Below, one piece after another: positions 35,749 to 46,230 of a DNA stretch of 64,000 nucleotides. Source of the DNA: Xiphydria camelus (Eukaryota > Arthropoda > Insecta > Hymenoptera > Xiphydriidae); assembly GCA_963678675.1 (NCBI GenBank), contig OY783193.1, positions 14,206,208 through 14,270,207 on the forward strand. Reading direction: 5' to 3'. Each line of letters opens with the position of its first letter. The first letter of the stretch is position 1. Position numbers and translations under genes: made by a program. Under the pieces are notes generated by a model. That model made no database searches, was not told the origin of the DNA, and was given only the letters and a program-made list of their open reading frames with translations.

Positions 35749-35922
35749 TGCGCCTCTTCAACTCAGAATTCTAAATTATGATTAGATCTGTGTATTGTCT
35801 TTAAACTGGACGAAATTAAAGGGTTCGCTTTCCCATATCTTGGGAGGTGTTCTGTAGGTGTGAGTCGTGTCCGCTTTGTTCGAAAAGATGGAGGATGCGA
35901 GTCAAAAAGCAAGAAGGGCAGT
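35749..35922 (+). repeat. Dispersed repeat, copy 1 of 2
   Basis: AATTCTAAATTATGATTAG, GAAATTAAAGGGTT and CGAAAAGATGGAGGATGCGA match 39535-39700 (there CGAAAAGCTGGAGGACGCGA). Copies are diverged. GGACCC(A/T)TT precedes both. Confidence 0.75.
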
Positions 35923-38659
35923 GCGGTTTTTTATTAACTCTCATACGTCATATGCGGCTAAATTTACTTATGCCAGGAAAAAAATTCGAATTACCTACTA
36001 TTATTTCATTATTCATGAACTTTTGGTTCATATTTGTATACTTAATACTTTTGTGAAAATTAAATTTTGATCTGCAGTACCTAAAGTCTTATATCAACGT
36101 AGACCAAAAGTTTGTAAATAATGAGATAATAGTGGTTGAAGTTTTCTTCCTAGCGAGTAAGTTTAGTCTCATATTGTATATATACCTACATACACACGGT
36201 GAAATATCGCAACGTCTTCTCAATATTCCTGTGACATTCGTGTACTAGATGTTATCGCATGGCGGGATATGAGAGAAAGAGAGAGAAAGATGAGAAATCA
36301 GAAAATAAACTATAGAGAACCGAAATGAATCTTATAGAAAGTACGAACGGTACGAGTATAGGCAGCAGATATAGCGTACAGACACTCAGACGCCAGTGGC
36401 AAAGCAATTTTTTGATAGGATCAGCGCGGGCCCCTCAGACCGGCATTTCTTCAGTTTACTCACACGCTCAAGAAGATATGGAACGTCCCGGAAATGGGCC
36501 GAGGACCTCACCTAGGCGAGGTCAATCGGAAATTCCCTGCAACGCAATCGGGAGTGCTGCACCCTCCTTCCGATCGCCAAGAGGCGTGTGCAATCGCGGT
36601 TCTCTTCGACGTTTACGGCACGACATCTCCCAATGCAGGGGAACGCTGAGATAAACATCTTTAAACCGCCATTCAAGGCTGCGACAAAGAGTCGTCATTC
36701 CCATCGAACGTTTCGACGTCGACTCGATTCTATGATTTAAACTCGCATGGTGAAACTGTTCGCCATGTGCATAGGGATACTCTCGTGTAGCGTTGCACTC
36801 TGGCGAGTGAATGCATTTTGTTTTCAAGCGGATAGATGCGCGCGGCTTTAATTTAGAAAATTGAAAAGTTACTATTTTTTGATAAGCCAGGACTATAATT
36901 GTTTCAAATCGGTCTGTGGTCCATTCGTAAAAATGACATGTTACATAAAACCCTTTTCGACATTCTCATTAGCTAATATTCAATAGAAGTGAAGTGAAGT
37001 TATTGGCCGGCTTCATATGGATATTCGCTATCTTGAATTTTGAAAGCGTGAAAAGTCATTTTCGACACATAAAGGAGAAGTAGGATAAAGGCTACATTTT
37101 TGTATAAGATAATATAGTGAATAACCTCAAGAACTCTTGCAGTTCTAGCTGACAAGATTAGAAAAGTTGCTTATCTGACGATAACAAAATGTGGTAATAA
37201 TAAGCACTACACTATGTTTACTTGTCTTATTTTCATTATCTTGAAAAAGTGTTTCTTTCAAAAAACAATCGTATCGAAAGGAACGGTTAACTAAAATTTA
37301 TATTTTTCATAACATTCCTCTAAATTATTAAAAAATTGTGATCATTGTAGGTACTCATTAAAATTTATTTTGATAATGAAAGATTTATTTAAAAAAATTC
37401 CTCGAGCCAATCTGAGGTAGAGAGAGAGACTCCTTTTTTTGCTTTCCATGGAGCAGGTAAGACTTTTTTAAGATTCTCAACGGACACAGAGAAAAAGAAT
37501 TAGTTGAATTTACTAAAAATTACTTGCGGGGTCGCAAGTAAATATTTATTTATATCAATGAAATCTGAGCACGAAATTCGTGATCGCGGCTGTACTCGCA
37601 AACCACCGCAAGAATACTTACCCCCCCCCTATCGATTCGACGGAACGTTACTTCCGTTTTTATGAATATCAGCACGCGTAAAAAGGGATTTTCGCGCGCG
37701 GATCCCACGTTCGTCCATTACGAGTATTAAAAACGTTCGTTTTCCACACCCGTAGATACTCGTATGTGTACCGAATTGGGAACGCGCGCTGAAATTCCGG
37801 AATATCCGTAACCCGTCAAGCTCTCCGGCTGTATACCTACTCTTTGCAGACTCGCATACATATCCCGTAGCTACTTCGCGCCAGAATTACACTTTCGTTC
37901 AAAAATGTAGGATTTTTCGGGGTCGAAGAGATTGGGGCTGGCAGAGGGAGGCTTTTACATCTGCCAGAGACTGCCCTCGCGGCGGAAGTTTCCCGGAATA
38001 GTCCCATATTCATGCCACACTCCGGTGACATAATGGTAAAATCTGCATTTTTATCTACGACCGTGGCGTTTCGATAAATTAAGGCACCCTATTTTTTCTC
38101 CCGTCCATTCGTTCTCCGTTCAGCTCTTTGTCTCCTCTGCGTGCTTATCTTAAAAAAGGGAAAATATACCTACCACATCGTTTCTGCCGTAGCTCGCACT
38201 GCGACGTCTTTCTCCTTTTCCTTTCGCTCGCTACTTCCTTCAGTTCGAGTGGCAAAAGGATTTCTCTAGTTTTGCTATTTTTTTAAACAGAAATAGAGCT
38301 TTCTGTCGAGCTATTGGAGGTACAGTTCGAACGGCGGAACGATGGAAAGTCGTACAATGTTGAAAGAAATTTAAATATATAAATAAAATTGAAGAGTCTG
38401 TCTATGATTTCGAAATAAATGCCCGTGCATATGTGAGATGCTTTACTTACAGAATATTTAGGTACCTATAGAAAGCCGTTTTTTAAATTTTTGCCTGTCT
38501 TTCTATCTGTCTGTCTGTTTTCCCGAATTTAACTCAAAAACGACTAAACCAATTCTAATGAAACTTGCACAACTTGTACTTATTGTACCGGGGCATGATC
38601 AACTTTTTATTTCATCTCGATATCTCAAACGGTTTCGAAGTTACAAAATTCGAGATTCA
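35923..38659. other. Anonymous DNA with a GC-richer segment
   Basis: 36320-36830 is GC-richer with overlapping frames (36325-36654 plus, 36522-36827 minus), none recognisable. GA-rich runs lie near 36270-36290. A single MITE-like end ACACAGAGAAAAAGAATTAG lies at 37486 without a partner. 37620-38260 is CpG-rich. Confidence 0.4.
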
Positions 38660-38661
38660 TA

Positions 38662-39416
38662 AGGTTCGTTCCAACTAACATGAGAACTGGTTCTGAACTC
38701 GGCGGAGTGTGCGCAGTCTGACTTAGCCATTCCAACAAACACAGAACTGGTTCTGGAACGACTCCAAAGAGCGTTCCAACTAAACTGCGAACTGTAACAG
38801 AACGGTTCTAGAACGGTAATTCCAGTCCCTAGTTCTGAGTTGGGACGATTTTCTAGCCCACGCGTAGTAAGGCGCGAGACGCGCTCTATTTGAATCGGTG
38901 AGTCCAAGAACAGTACAAATGCATAAAGATAGTTTCGAGAAAAAATGAAAAAACATAATAACTTCACAATATGAGTTAATGGCCATGATATAAAAGTTGT
39001 GATAACTTTTTAGGTAAATGATAATTGAAAATAAAAAATCCGAAAAAATCACTCCCCTCCAAGTTATAGAAGGAAAAAATGTATGCACTCTCTCTCTCTT
39101 GTACTCTTTTTGGACTCATCTTTCTTTTTCTGCTTTTTTGAATGTTTGTGCATGATAAGCTCTTGAAAACTGTAATGTTTTTTACGTTTCAACAATTAGT
39201 TGAATTCACACATTCGCTTAGGATAACCCGTGATTTTCCGCAAAATGTATACAAAAGGTGGACAAGCCTCCCTGTGCTGTGTGCGATCCTGTGTTCCAAC
39301 ACATCCCATGAATTCAGTTCTAGAACGCATCTGACTGGCGCATGCACATTAAATTATTCTTAACTAGTTCCAGGACGGTTCTAGAACTGTCCTAAAATGC
39401 TTGTTGGAACGAACCT
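38662..39416. mobile_element. MITE with GGTTCGTTCCAAC ends
   Basis: AGGTTCGTTCCAACTAACAT on the left and AGGTTCGTTCCAACAAGCAT reversed on the right are terminal inverted repeats. Subterminal GAACTGGTTCTGGAACG and CTAGAACCG-type motifs are reiterated several times near both ends, possibly transposase binding sites. The interior has no recognisable frame; TA is close to both edges. Confidence 0.8.
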
Positions 39417-39534
39417 ATAGGAGCGTAGATTTTAAACGGTACGAGTCGCATGGATGACTCTGTTAAATACCGGATGATCTGTATCGCACGTGTTTACATT
39501 TCGGCGCGTATGATTGGGGGACCCTTCTTGCGTT

Positions 39535-39700
39535 TCTTCGGCCCAAATTCTAAATTATGATTAGGTCTGTGTACTGACTCTAAACTCTACGAAATTAAAG
39601 GGTTTACTTTACCATGAATTAGAAGGCGTTGCTTAAGTGTGACTTGCGTCGACTTTACTCGAAAAGCTGGAGGACGCGAGTTAAGACGCACAAAGGGTAG
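39535..39700 (+). repeat. Dispersed repeat, copy 2 of 2
   Basis: Diverged copy of 35749-35922, just to the right of the MITE ending at 39416. Another GACCCTTCTTACGTTTCT start lies at about 40025. Confidence 0.75.
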
Positions 39701-41134
39701 ACCAAAATTTAATTATTTGTACAACTTATTCCATTTAAACTGTCTGTTTGTATTATGGAATTTCGATAAATTCTCTTCCTTCATTGGGAATTTTTTCTTA
39801 CTTTTATTGTTCTAAGGAGTAGTGCATACTGTGATTTAATTGAATATTAAATCTAATTGATAATCACTTGAAATGAATAAATGTCCTCTCTCTTTCGGCC
39901 AATTTAATAACACATTAATTTCATAATTTTTTCCCCATATAGGAATATTAGAGATAATCGATGGTGGAGTTCGATGACCTCTTTCACATATAGGTATGTT
40001 CCCCTTTGGCACGCGTGACCATTCGACCCTTCTTACGTTTCTGCAGCTCGGTAAAAGTGTACAGGCACCTGTTACATTTCAATCCTAAAAATTACCCATG
40101 TAGAAATTCATCCAGGCATTCCCTAAATTTGACTAGGGCCTGATCAGAAGATATCACGGCATGTCTAAACTCAATATTCTCTTTAGGGCCTGATATGGTA
40201 CTGATTTGCACGCGCTAGATTGGGCGTTGTACTTACATCTCATTATTATCAAGACCTGGCATGAGAAACTAGAGCACGGATTATGATTTTTACTTCAGCT
40301 TTTCCTTGCCCAAGCTAGGTCAGTGCATGATCTCCCAAACTAATCGAAATATAGATGGCGTTGATCCAAAATTAGCCTTAGAAAGCGTTCCGATCAACGT
40401 GAAAGATTGGGATGGGTTCCACGGGGAGCAACAAAAAAATACTTTAACTAAAAAAGGGAGTAGTTTTAATAAACACATATAATAAATATCATTAGAAAGG
40501 TTATATTAATTAATTATATAATATAGTTTTTGAACTCTTCATATTTTTTGCTAATTCGTTTTACATTGTTCACCAATAATCATCTATTCTTACTGCAACA
40601 AAGAGGCTCTTACATGTTAATAAGCGTTCTTACTTGTACGACTCCTATATGCCCCATACATATACAGCCTTTGACCTTGTATAATTAGAAATTAATCATA
40701 TATTCCATAGATTTCATGGAATAGAATTGGCAACCGAAAAAAGAAACTGGACTGGTATTGGTTGATAAACCTATGTAGGGGCTAGACAAGGAAGCTATTA
40801 AGGAACAAACATATATGGTTAATTTGCCCTATCAGCGCCATTTTTCAAGAGGGGAAGTCTGCCAGTTTCAGATCAGTTGCTAATTACGATTTCTACACGG
40901 GTGCAACCAGGTCTGTATACTGTATTCGTTATTTGCATTTTATAAAATCGCGTTTCATGCGAATAAAGTCGCGAGCTTTGCTGGTGTAATATATAATGAA
41001 AAATATATGACGGACTGTAGGAAAATTACGTCGATCAGAATCTTTGGATACTGCGGAATAGGCAGATAAATTGTAGTGACAATAATTTCTATCGCTGAAA
41101 TAATTATTCTGATGTTGATGCGACGATAGTACTT
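39701..41134. other. AT-rich DNA without recognised features
   Basis: No transposon ends, long repeats or coding frames are identified apart from the short GACCCTTCTTACG motif at 40025. Confidence 0.5.
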
Positions 41135-41600
41135 ATCAAGAGACACGGTAGTGTCTCGCGGCATGTTCGTTCAAGTAGTTTCGCCAGAAACGACAGCGCT
41201 GTCGTCGCGGGCACCCGTGTATCTTTACAGGAAAAATGTCTGCCCCCTTCACCCCTCATTTTTACATCGAATTTTCTCAATAAATATATGGTTATAACCA
41301 AAACTATGCTTAGTTACGCCATACAAATCGATTATTCTCTATTGATGAGACCAGAATAAACGTGATAAGTTACATATTAACAGAGATTCTTCCTTGGCAA
41401 CGCGAAGCCACGCCCATTGCGCCTAAAAGTCGAGAATTCGATTTCTCGGGCGATATATATATGTAAAAATGTCACAAAAATTCCGCCTGTCTTCGGCGGT
41501 ATTCGGCCATGGTCGGAAATGTGTACACAGAGCGGCCACACGCATACGCCATCAGGAATGTATGTGAGAGTGTGTGAGAATATATTCCTTGAATGTTTAG
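41135..41600 (+). repeat. Module D, copy 3
   Basis: ATCAAGAGACACGGTAGTGT through TGTGTGAGAATATATTCCTT, colinear with copy 1, and lacking the 146-bp hairpin found there at 22462-22607. It therefore shows the empty site. Confidence 0.9.
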
Positions 41601-42008
41601 TCGTTTATCAAAATTAATAAAATATTTCCATTCGCGAAACGATTTCCCTCGCATTTTTTCGATCCTCGGACGCGCTTGTTAATAAAAAATAAAAATTCAG
41701 TGTAATCGGAGTAGTGAATCTCAATAGTGGTGAATGTGACAGACGCTCTGACAGCTAGCTATTATCAAATCGTTTGGATTTTTTTTTAATAATCAAGATA
41801 GTGCACGGAAGCAGTGTCATTTTTCTCTGGTTGCTGGTGCATGAAGAGCAGGAAAGGAGACATCTGTATCTCGGAAGAAGTGGCATCAGATAAGTTACTT
41901 CCTAACTGACAGTCTTAACCTCATTTTCATCCCTTATACAGAACAAATATCTTTGTGGTTATTCTATTTTTTGTTTTCAGCGCCATACGAGAACGGGACG
42001 GATTGATG
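41601..42008 (+). repeat. Module E, copy 2
   Basis: Colinear with 22608-23045, ending in TTTTTTGTTTTCAG and GAACGGGACGGATTGATGG, the same splice-acceptor-like junction as copy 1. Sequence diverges after that point. Confidence 0.8.
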
Positions 42009-42052
42009 GAAATTTGATTTTTCTTCGCAGTCAAAAATCAACCTAGCTAGAA

Positions 42053-42765
42053 AAGAATTCTCTAGAATTGCGGTACAATGCCACGGTATGAATATCAGGT
42101 TCTACCGACATGACATGCTTCGACAAGGTCTGTATCAACTTTAGCGGTATATTGGGGGCACTGCACTAATCCTGTGGCACATTTTTCTATCTGGGAAAGC
42201 ATATTATTATGGTAGTACAGCTGTACAGCGTTCCGATAATATACCGTCTTCCCGTACTGACACTATACATGCATTTTTTACCTCCAATATGCCGGAATTA
42301 AAAATCTCTAGAACTCTGCAGTACAATGCCACGGTAGGAATATCAGGTTCTACCGACATGACATGTTTGACAAGATCTGTATCAACTTTAGCGGTATATT
42401 GGGGGCACTGCACTAATCCTGTGGCACATTTTTCTATCTGGGAAAGCATATTATTATGGTAGTACAGCTGTACAGCGTTGCGATAATATATAATTGAAAC
42501 TTTTGATAATACGAAAGGGGGAATATATCGATAAAGAAAAGATAATAAAATAATTACTTCATTATTGTAATCCAATTCTATCGTATCTCCTACTTTTCTA
42601 CCACGGCTTTCCCAGATAGAAAAATGTGCCACAGGATTAGTGCAGTGCCCCCAATATAATGCTAAAATTGATACAGACCTTGTCGAAGCATGTCATGTCG
42701 GTAGAATTTGATATTCCTACCGTGGCATTGTACCGCAGAGTTCTAGAGATTTTTAATTCCGGCAT
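42053..42765. repeat. Direct duplication plus inverted third copy
   Basis: Two nearly identical direct copies (42053-42240 and 42306-42493) share TATTGGGGGCACTGCACTAA and TTTCTATCTGGGAAAGC. A third copy lies inverted at 42606-42765. Part of a B arm is inserted between the second and third. Confidence 0.9.
42207..42632 (-). pseudogene. Chimeric frame through the duplicated block
   Basis: The 141-codon frame starts MAHFSIWESRGRKVGDTIEL then DYNNE followed by GTAATT, an exon-like tail shared with 23016-23099. It continues through a B arm into LSQIEKCATGLVQCPQYTAK. The last part is the minus-strand reading of the duplicated block and stays open for about 75 codons (MSVEPDIPTVALYCRVLEIF, SGILEVKNACIV). 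It may be a real coding relic, but the frame as a whole is stitched from inverted pieces. No family is recognised. Confidence 0.35.
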
Positions 42766-42784
42766 ATTAGAGGTTAGTATAATA

Positions 42785-43157
42785 CGAAAAAGGAAATGTA
42801 TCGACAAAGAGAAAAAATAATAACAAAGTAGTTACTCCATTATTGTAATCCAATTCCATCGTACTCATTATTTTTCTGCCACGACTTTGATTGTTGATAG
42901 TGGATGGATCAACCAATAAATTTGATTTTTCTTCACTATCAGCAATTAAAGTCGTGGCAGAAAAATAAGTAATACAATGTTATTGAATTACACAATAATG
43001 GAGTAACTACTTTATTATTATTTTTTCTTTATCGATACATTTCCTCTTTTGTATTATACTATCACAAGTTCCAATTTGTATACCGACCTGTCAAACGTGA
43101 AGTGTACGTGTACCTCACTTCTATTTCATCTCTTCTTCGCCTCTAGTGTAACGATGG
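42785..43157. repeat. Module B palindrome, copy 2
   Basis: Left arm 42785-42905, loop with GGATCAACCAATAAATTTG, right arm 42935-43157. Arms match 24089-24574, with the left arm shortened. Confidence 0.9.
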
Positions 43158-43354
43158 AAATTACAAAATATCATAACTTTTCTGTATGTAACAACATATA
43201 CCGAATGTCCTCTGGCAAAAACTCCTGATTTTGGATTTCCCTGACATTTGGCTGGAAGTGGTTGGCTCGGTGCTTTAAGAGTTGGCTTCGGGAGGGTGCA
43301 CTGCGGTCTTACGAGCTGAGCGAAAAGTGTCAAAAGTCTTATCTCCCGGTACCT

Positions 43355-44510
43355 GTCAATTCGGGAGATCGAAATCGTTAATTTATAAATAATGATTATT
43401 AATATGTAGAAGTGGTAAGAAATAATCATTCAGGTTTCTTCGATGATATTCCCCAAGTGTTTAAAAACCGGTGTCCGATTTTTGCCAATAACTGTTGCTT
43501 CAACTTCCAGTGATATTATTAAGTATTACTGCAGAACGAGTAGGTTAGAAGATTTTCATGAAGACTCATGATTTTCTGATATGTCATCTCGTACAGGTGC
43601 AACTGAAGCGGATCTAGCTCGTGTCCTGTCCGTAAAAAGATGACTCGATTGACATTGGAGAATGTCAGACTTGTCACCGAGCGCCTATTACCCACGGTAC
43701 ATTAATTGCAATACGCGCTTCTCGTTTCAACTATTCCAGCGTTAAATAACTTTTACTTCTTTCCAGCTAATAACCTTTTATGAACTGTTCGTGGTAGGAG
43801 GCAGCGATCAATAATAGCGACTCGTCGTAGACAAGTGTGCCGAACTACTACTGCGATAATGTGCCCAAGCTCACGGTCTATTCTGCGATTAACGTTAACA
43901 TAATCGTGATTATGCTCGGGTGATGGGTATTCCAAAAGAGGTAAAGTTGATACTAAACATCGGACGCTGTAAGCTGACTTGCTAGTGTATGCTTCGCAAC
44001 TGGAACATCATCGCAGGAATAATTTGTCTACGCTTAGTCACAATCATTGATTGCTGCCCCCTACGATCAACAATTCGTACAAGAGGTAAATACTTTGAAA
44101 GAAGTGAAAGTTATTTAAAGCAGGAATAGTTGAAATGAAAAGCGCATATTGCAATGAAAATACCGTGGGTGAAAGGCGCTCGGTGATAAGTTCGACAATG
44201 TCTGATGTCGATCGACTCATTTTCTTCAGGATAGGACAGAAGTTACATCCTCTTTGTTTGCACCTTATGAAATGGGACATGCAAGAAAACCGTCAAAAAC
44301 TTCATGAAAATCTTGTAACCTACTCGTTCTGCAGTAATTACTTACTTAATCGCTGGAAGGTGAAGCCACAGTTACGGACACCGATTTTTAAACACTTGGG
44401 GAAACTCATCGAAGAAACCCGAATAATTATTTATCACTTCTACACATTATTCAGTATTATTTACAAGTTAACAATTTCGAGGTTAGAGACTTCGATCTCC
44501 CGAATGAGGT
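43355..44510. repeat. Module C palindrome, copy 2
   Basis: Inverted arms starting TCAATTCGGGAGATCGAAAT and ending CGATCTCCCGAATGAGG. The loop holds GCGATTAACGTTAACATAATC. Its organisation matches 25134-26345. Confidence 0.9.
44044..44280 (-). pseudogene. Module C coding relic, copy 2
   Basis: The frame reads ITERLSPTVFSLQYALFIST then IPALNNFHFFQSIYLL before shifting out of register. It corresponds to 25814-26023 and 28601-28760. Conservation of STIPAL-NF-FFQSIYL in three copies with frame loss at different points suggests independent decay. Confidence 0.5.
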
Positions 44511-44701
44511 TGGCTGGGCAAAACTGAAACAGATTGCGCCACCGAGCCAAACACCCGCGGGCAAATTTAAACAGTTATAATATATTATTAATGCTGCACT
44601 AATGTGACTAATGTGACTGGTAAAAAATTGTAAAAATGAATTACAAAATAAAATTCAAATACAATCCCCATATGTACTATAAATATACATATTTAATTAA
44701 A

Positions 44702-44998
44702 TCAGAAATGTTCATAAATTGGCTGACAGTACTGCATTCCCATACTTCGGAATGGGAATACAGTACTGTCAGCCAATTTATGAACACGCTCTAAATAATT
44801 TTCATTTTTACCTGCATCACCGCTAAAAGTTATTAATTGATCAGAAGTAAAATGAACTTCGTATAATCCTTTTCTATGATGAGGTGCATGTTTTAAGAAA
44901 TCGAGCCACTTTTGACGAATATCTTTCGATTTTTTTACAGAAGGAACCATGAACCTTGATTTATTTTTACAACTCGGTACTGCACACGAAAAAACCAT
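44702..44998 (-). pseudogene. THAP-type zinc finger fragment
   Basis: The 98-codon frame begins MVFSCAVPSCKNKSR: Cys5 and Cys10 are the first zinc pair of a THAP domain (C-x2-4-C...C-x2-H). Trp31 in DIRQKWLDFLKH, His49-Phe50 and LADSTVFPF at the end fit the fold's conserved W, HF and AVP-F positions. The third ligand is lost: Tyr46 (TAC) stands where Cys (TGC) is expected, a single transition. THAP domains bind DNA in P-element-like or Kolobok-like transposases and in host regulators. No downstream domain is present and the 3' end runs into a hairpin. It is probably a decayed first exon. Confidence 0.75.
44706..44787. repeat. Hairpin at the end of the THAP frame
   Basis: TGTTCATAAATTGGCTGACA..GTACTG and its inverse form an almost perfect ~82-base palindrome around CCATACTTCGG. 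One arm encodes the VHKLADSTVF part of the THAP frame, so coding sequence has been duplicated in inverted orientation. Confidence 0.85.
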
Positions 44999-45121
44999 TT
45001 TATATTACATTTTTTATTTCAATTTCACTACATATAGATTCATAAATTAAGGTTACATTTTCATTCTTTACTCCTGCAATGCCTACTATGAAGTAGGCTG
45101 CCATATTGATATATCGATACC

Positions 45122-45203
45122 ATCGATACCTTACTTTGAAAATTTCGTAAGTGCAATTTTTGTCAAAAATTGCACTTCGAAGTTTTCATAGCAAGGTATC
45201 GAT
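45122..45203. mobile_element. ATCGATACCTTAC hairpin MITE, copy 2
   Basis: An 82-bp palindrome with the same ends as 33514-33670 (ATCGATACCTTACTTTGAAA) but a shorter middle. Confidence 0.85.
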
Positions 45204-45351
45204 ATTTCAAATCAGACGGTCAAAAAGGGTGTTTAGCTCGGTGGCGCCGAAGTTTACTTCCTCGACCACCAGCCAACCTAATTGACAGCTACCGGCAGAT
45301 CAGAGGCCCCTTTCTCGAACTCGCTCGTATCTTTGCGTGCACGCATCTTAG

Positions 45352-45471
45352 CGAATAGACCAATCAGGATCAAGTATTCCGTATCAGAGAACGTATACGC
45401 ATCTTAGCGAGTAGATCAATCAGGACCCCCACCACAACGGAATACTTGATCCTGATTGGTCTATTCGCTTA
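45352..45471. repeat. Palindrome with 35-base arms
   Basis: GCGAATAGACCAATCAGGAT...TATTCCG and its inverse surround about 50 bases; an inner AGCGAGTAGATCAATCAGGA and TATACGCATCTTAGCG are further partial copies of the same unit. Confidence 0.85.
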
Positions 45472-45517
45472 GATGCGTATACGTAACTTTGCGAGTGACT
45501 TGAGAAATTTATTTACG

Positions 45518-45678
45518 AGTAAGGGGACAAAATTTCAGCGGTGCATGCAAAAGGATTTCTTAAAACTATTCCAACGTCTCGAGTTAATATGTAACAACAT
45601 ATATACTGTCATAAGTAGTATCTTTTCATGTGATGAAACAATTCGTCACGGTTATTGGAAGAGTATACTTATTGTTAG
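45518..45678 (+). repeat. F1 block, copy 2
   Basis: GTGCATGCAAAAGGATTTCT, CGTCTCGAGTTAATATGTAA and CAATTCGTCACGGTTATTGG match 24875-25010. It immediately precedes the RWPVNSKA exon-like segment. Confidence 0.8.
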
Positions 45679-45760
45679 AGTTAAAGGTAAAATGTCTACA
45701 TGGATTTCTGAAGACGACCAAGATATAACAAAAATCCGATGGCCTGTAAATTCGAAAGCG
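45679..45760 (+). pseudogene. Exon-like segment, RWPVNSKA type, copy 2
   Basis: After TTATTGTTAG the frame reads VKGKMSTWISEDDQDITKIR then WPVNSKA, followed by a GTATGT donor at 45761. It parallels 27594-27677 (minus). The many amino-acid differences with frame and splice sites retained suggest the exon was under constraint before these copies arose. The protein is not recognised. Confidence 0.5.
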
Positions 45761-45764
45761 GTAT

Positions 45765-46230
45765 GTTTTATTTCTCCAAAATACTAAAGCAAAGTGAAAA
45801 ATATAAGGGCACTCTAGTTTATAAATCCCTTTCAAAATATCACGAGAATAAATCAAAAGTAACGTGGTTATAATTAATTAGCTCGTATCGGTATAAAATG
45901 TGAGATTTTAATTTGGTGGTAATAATAAATTCCAAAAAGTAGTGAAATCTTCCCACAAAAACAGATTCTCTGTAAAAAAAAAGGCGGCATGTTCATTCAG
46001 TTTCGGTAGGTATAGTGGACAAAATATGAAAACTTAAACGCGGAAAGTTCTTTCTTATGAATATTTTTAATACATTTTTTTAGTAGAATTTTTTAGTAAC
46101 TTGATTTACAATAATTTTCCTTTCAAATGATGCCTTTTACTTTTTATATATAAATCTTGAACATGGCGATCTTAATTGATTTCAAATCTTTTTTGGAGAG
46201 TATTTTAATATGCTGCCTTTTTTTTTACAG
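45765..46230. repeat. Module G arms, partial
   Basis: 45765-46000 matches the outer left arm (TCTCCAAAATACTAAAGCAA, GGCGGCATGTTCATTCAG). 46040-46230 matches the inner right arm (TTGAACATGGCGATCTTAAT). The long inner parts of the 26356-27583 palindrome have been lost. Confidence 0.85.

Larger units (their letters stand above)
44511..45290. repeat. Inverted flanks around the THAP fragment
   Basis: 44511-44560 (GAGGTTGGCTGG, GCGCCACCGAGCCAAACACC) and 45235-45285 (GCTCGGTGGCGCCGAAG, CACCAGCCAACCTAATTGAC) are inverted partners that continue the C-type end. They bracket the THAP fragment and a small hairpin MITE. Confidence 0.7.
41135..46230 (+). mobile_element. Composite palindromic element, copy 2
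   Basis: Shares D, E, B, F2, C and G modules with 22006-27680 in the same orientation. Differences: no hairpin MITE in D/E; an extra tandem block (42053-42780); a THAP fragment and two small hairpins between C and the F1/exon block; F1 lies after C rather than before it; G is only partial. The final bases (TATGCTGCCTTTTTTTTTACAG) are a decayed form of the ATGCCGCC end of G. Confidence 0.5.
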
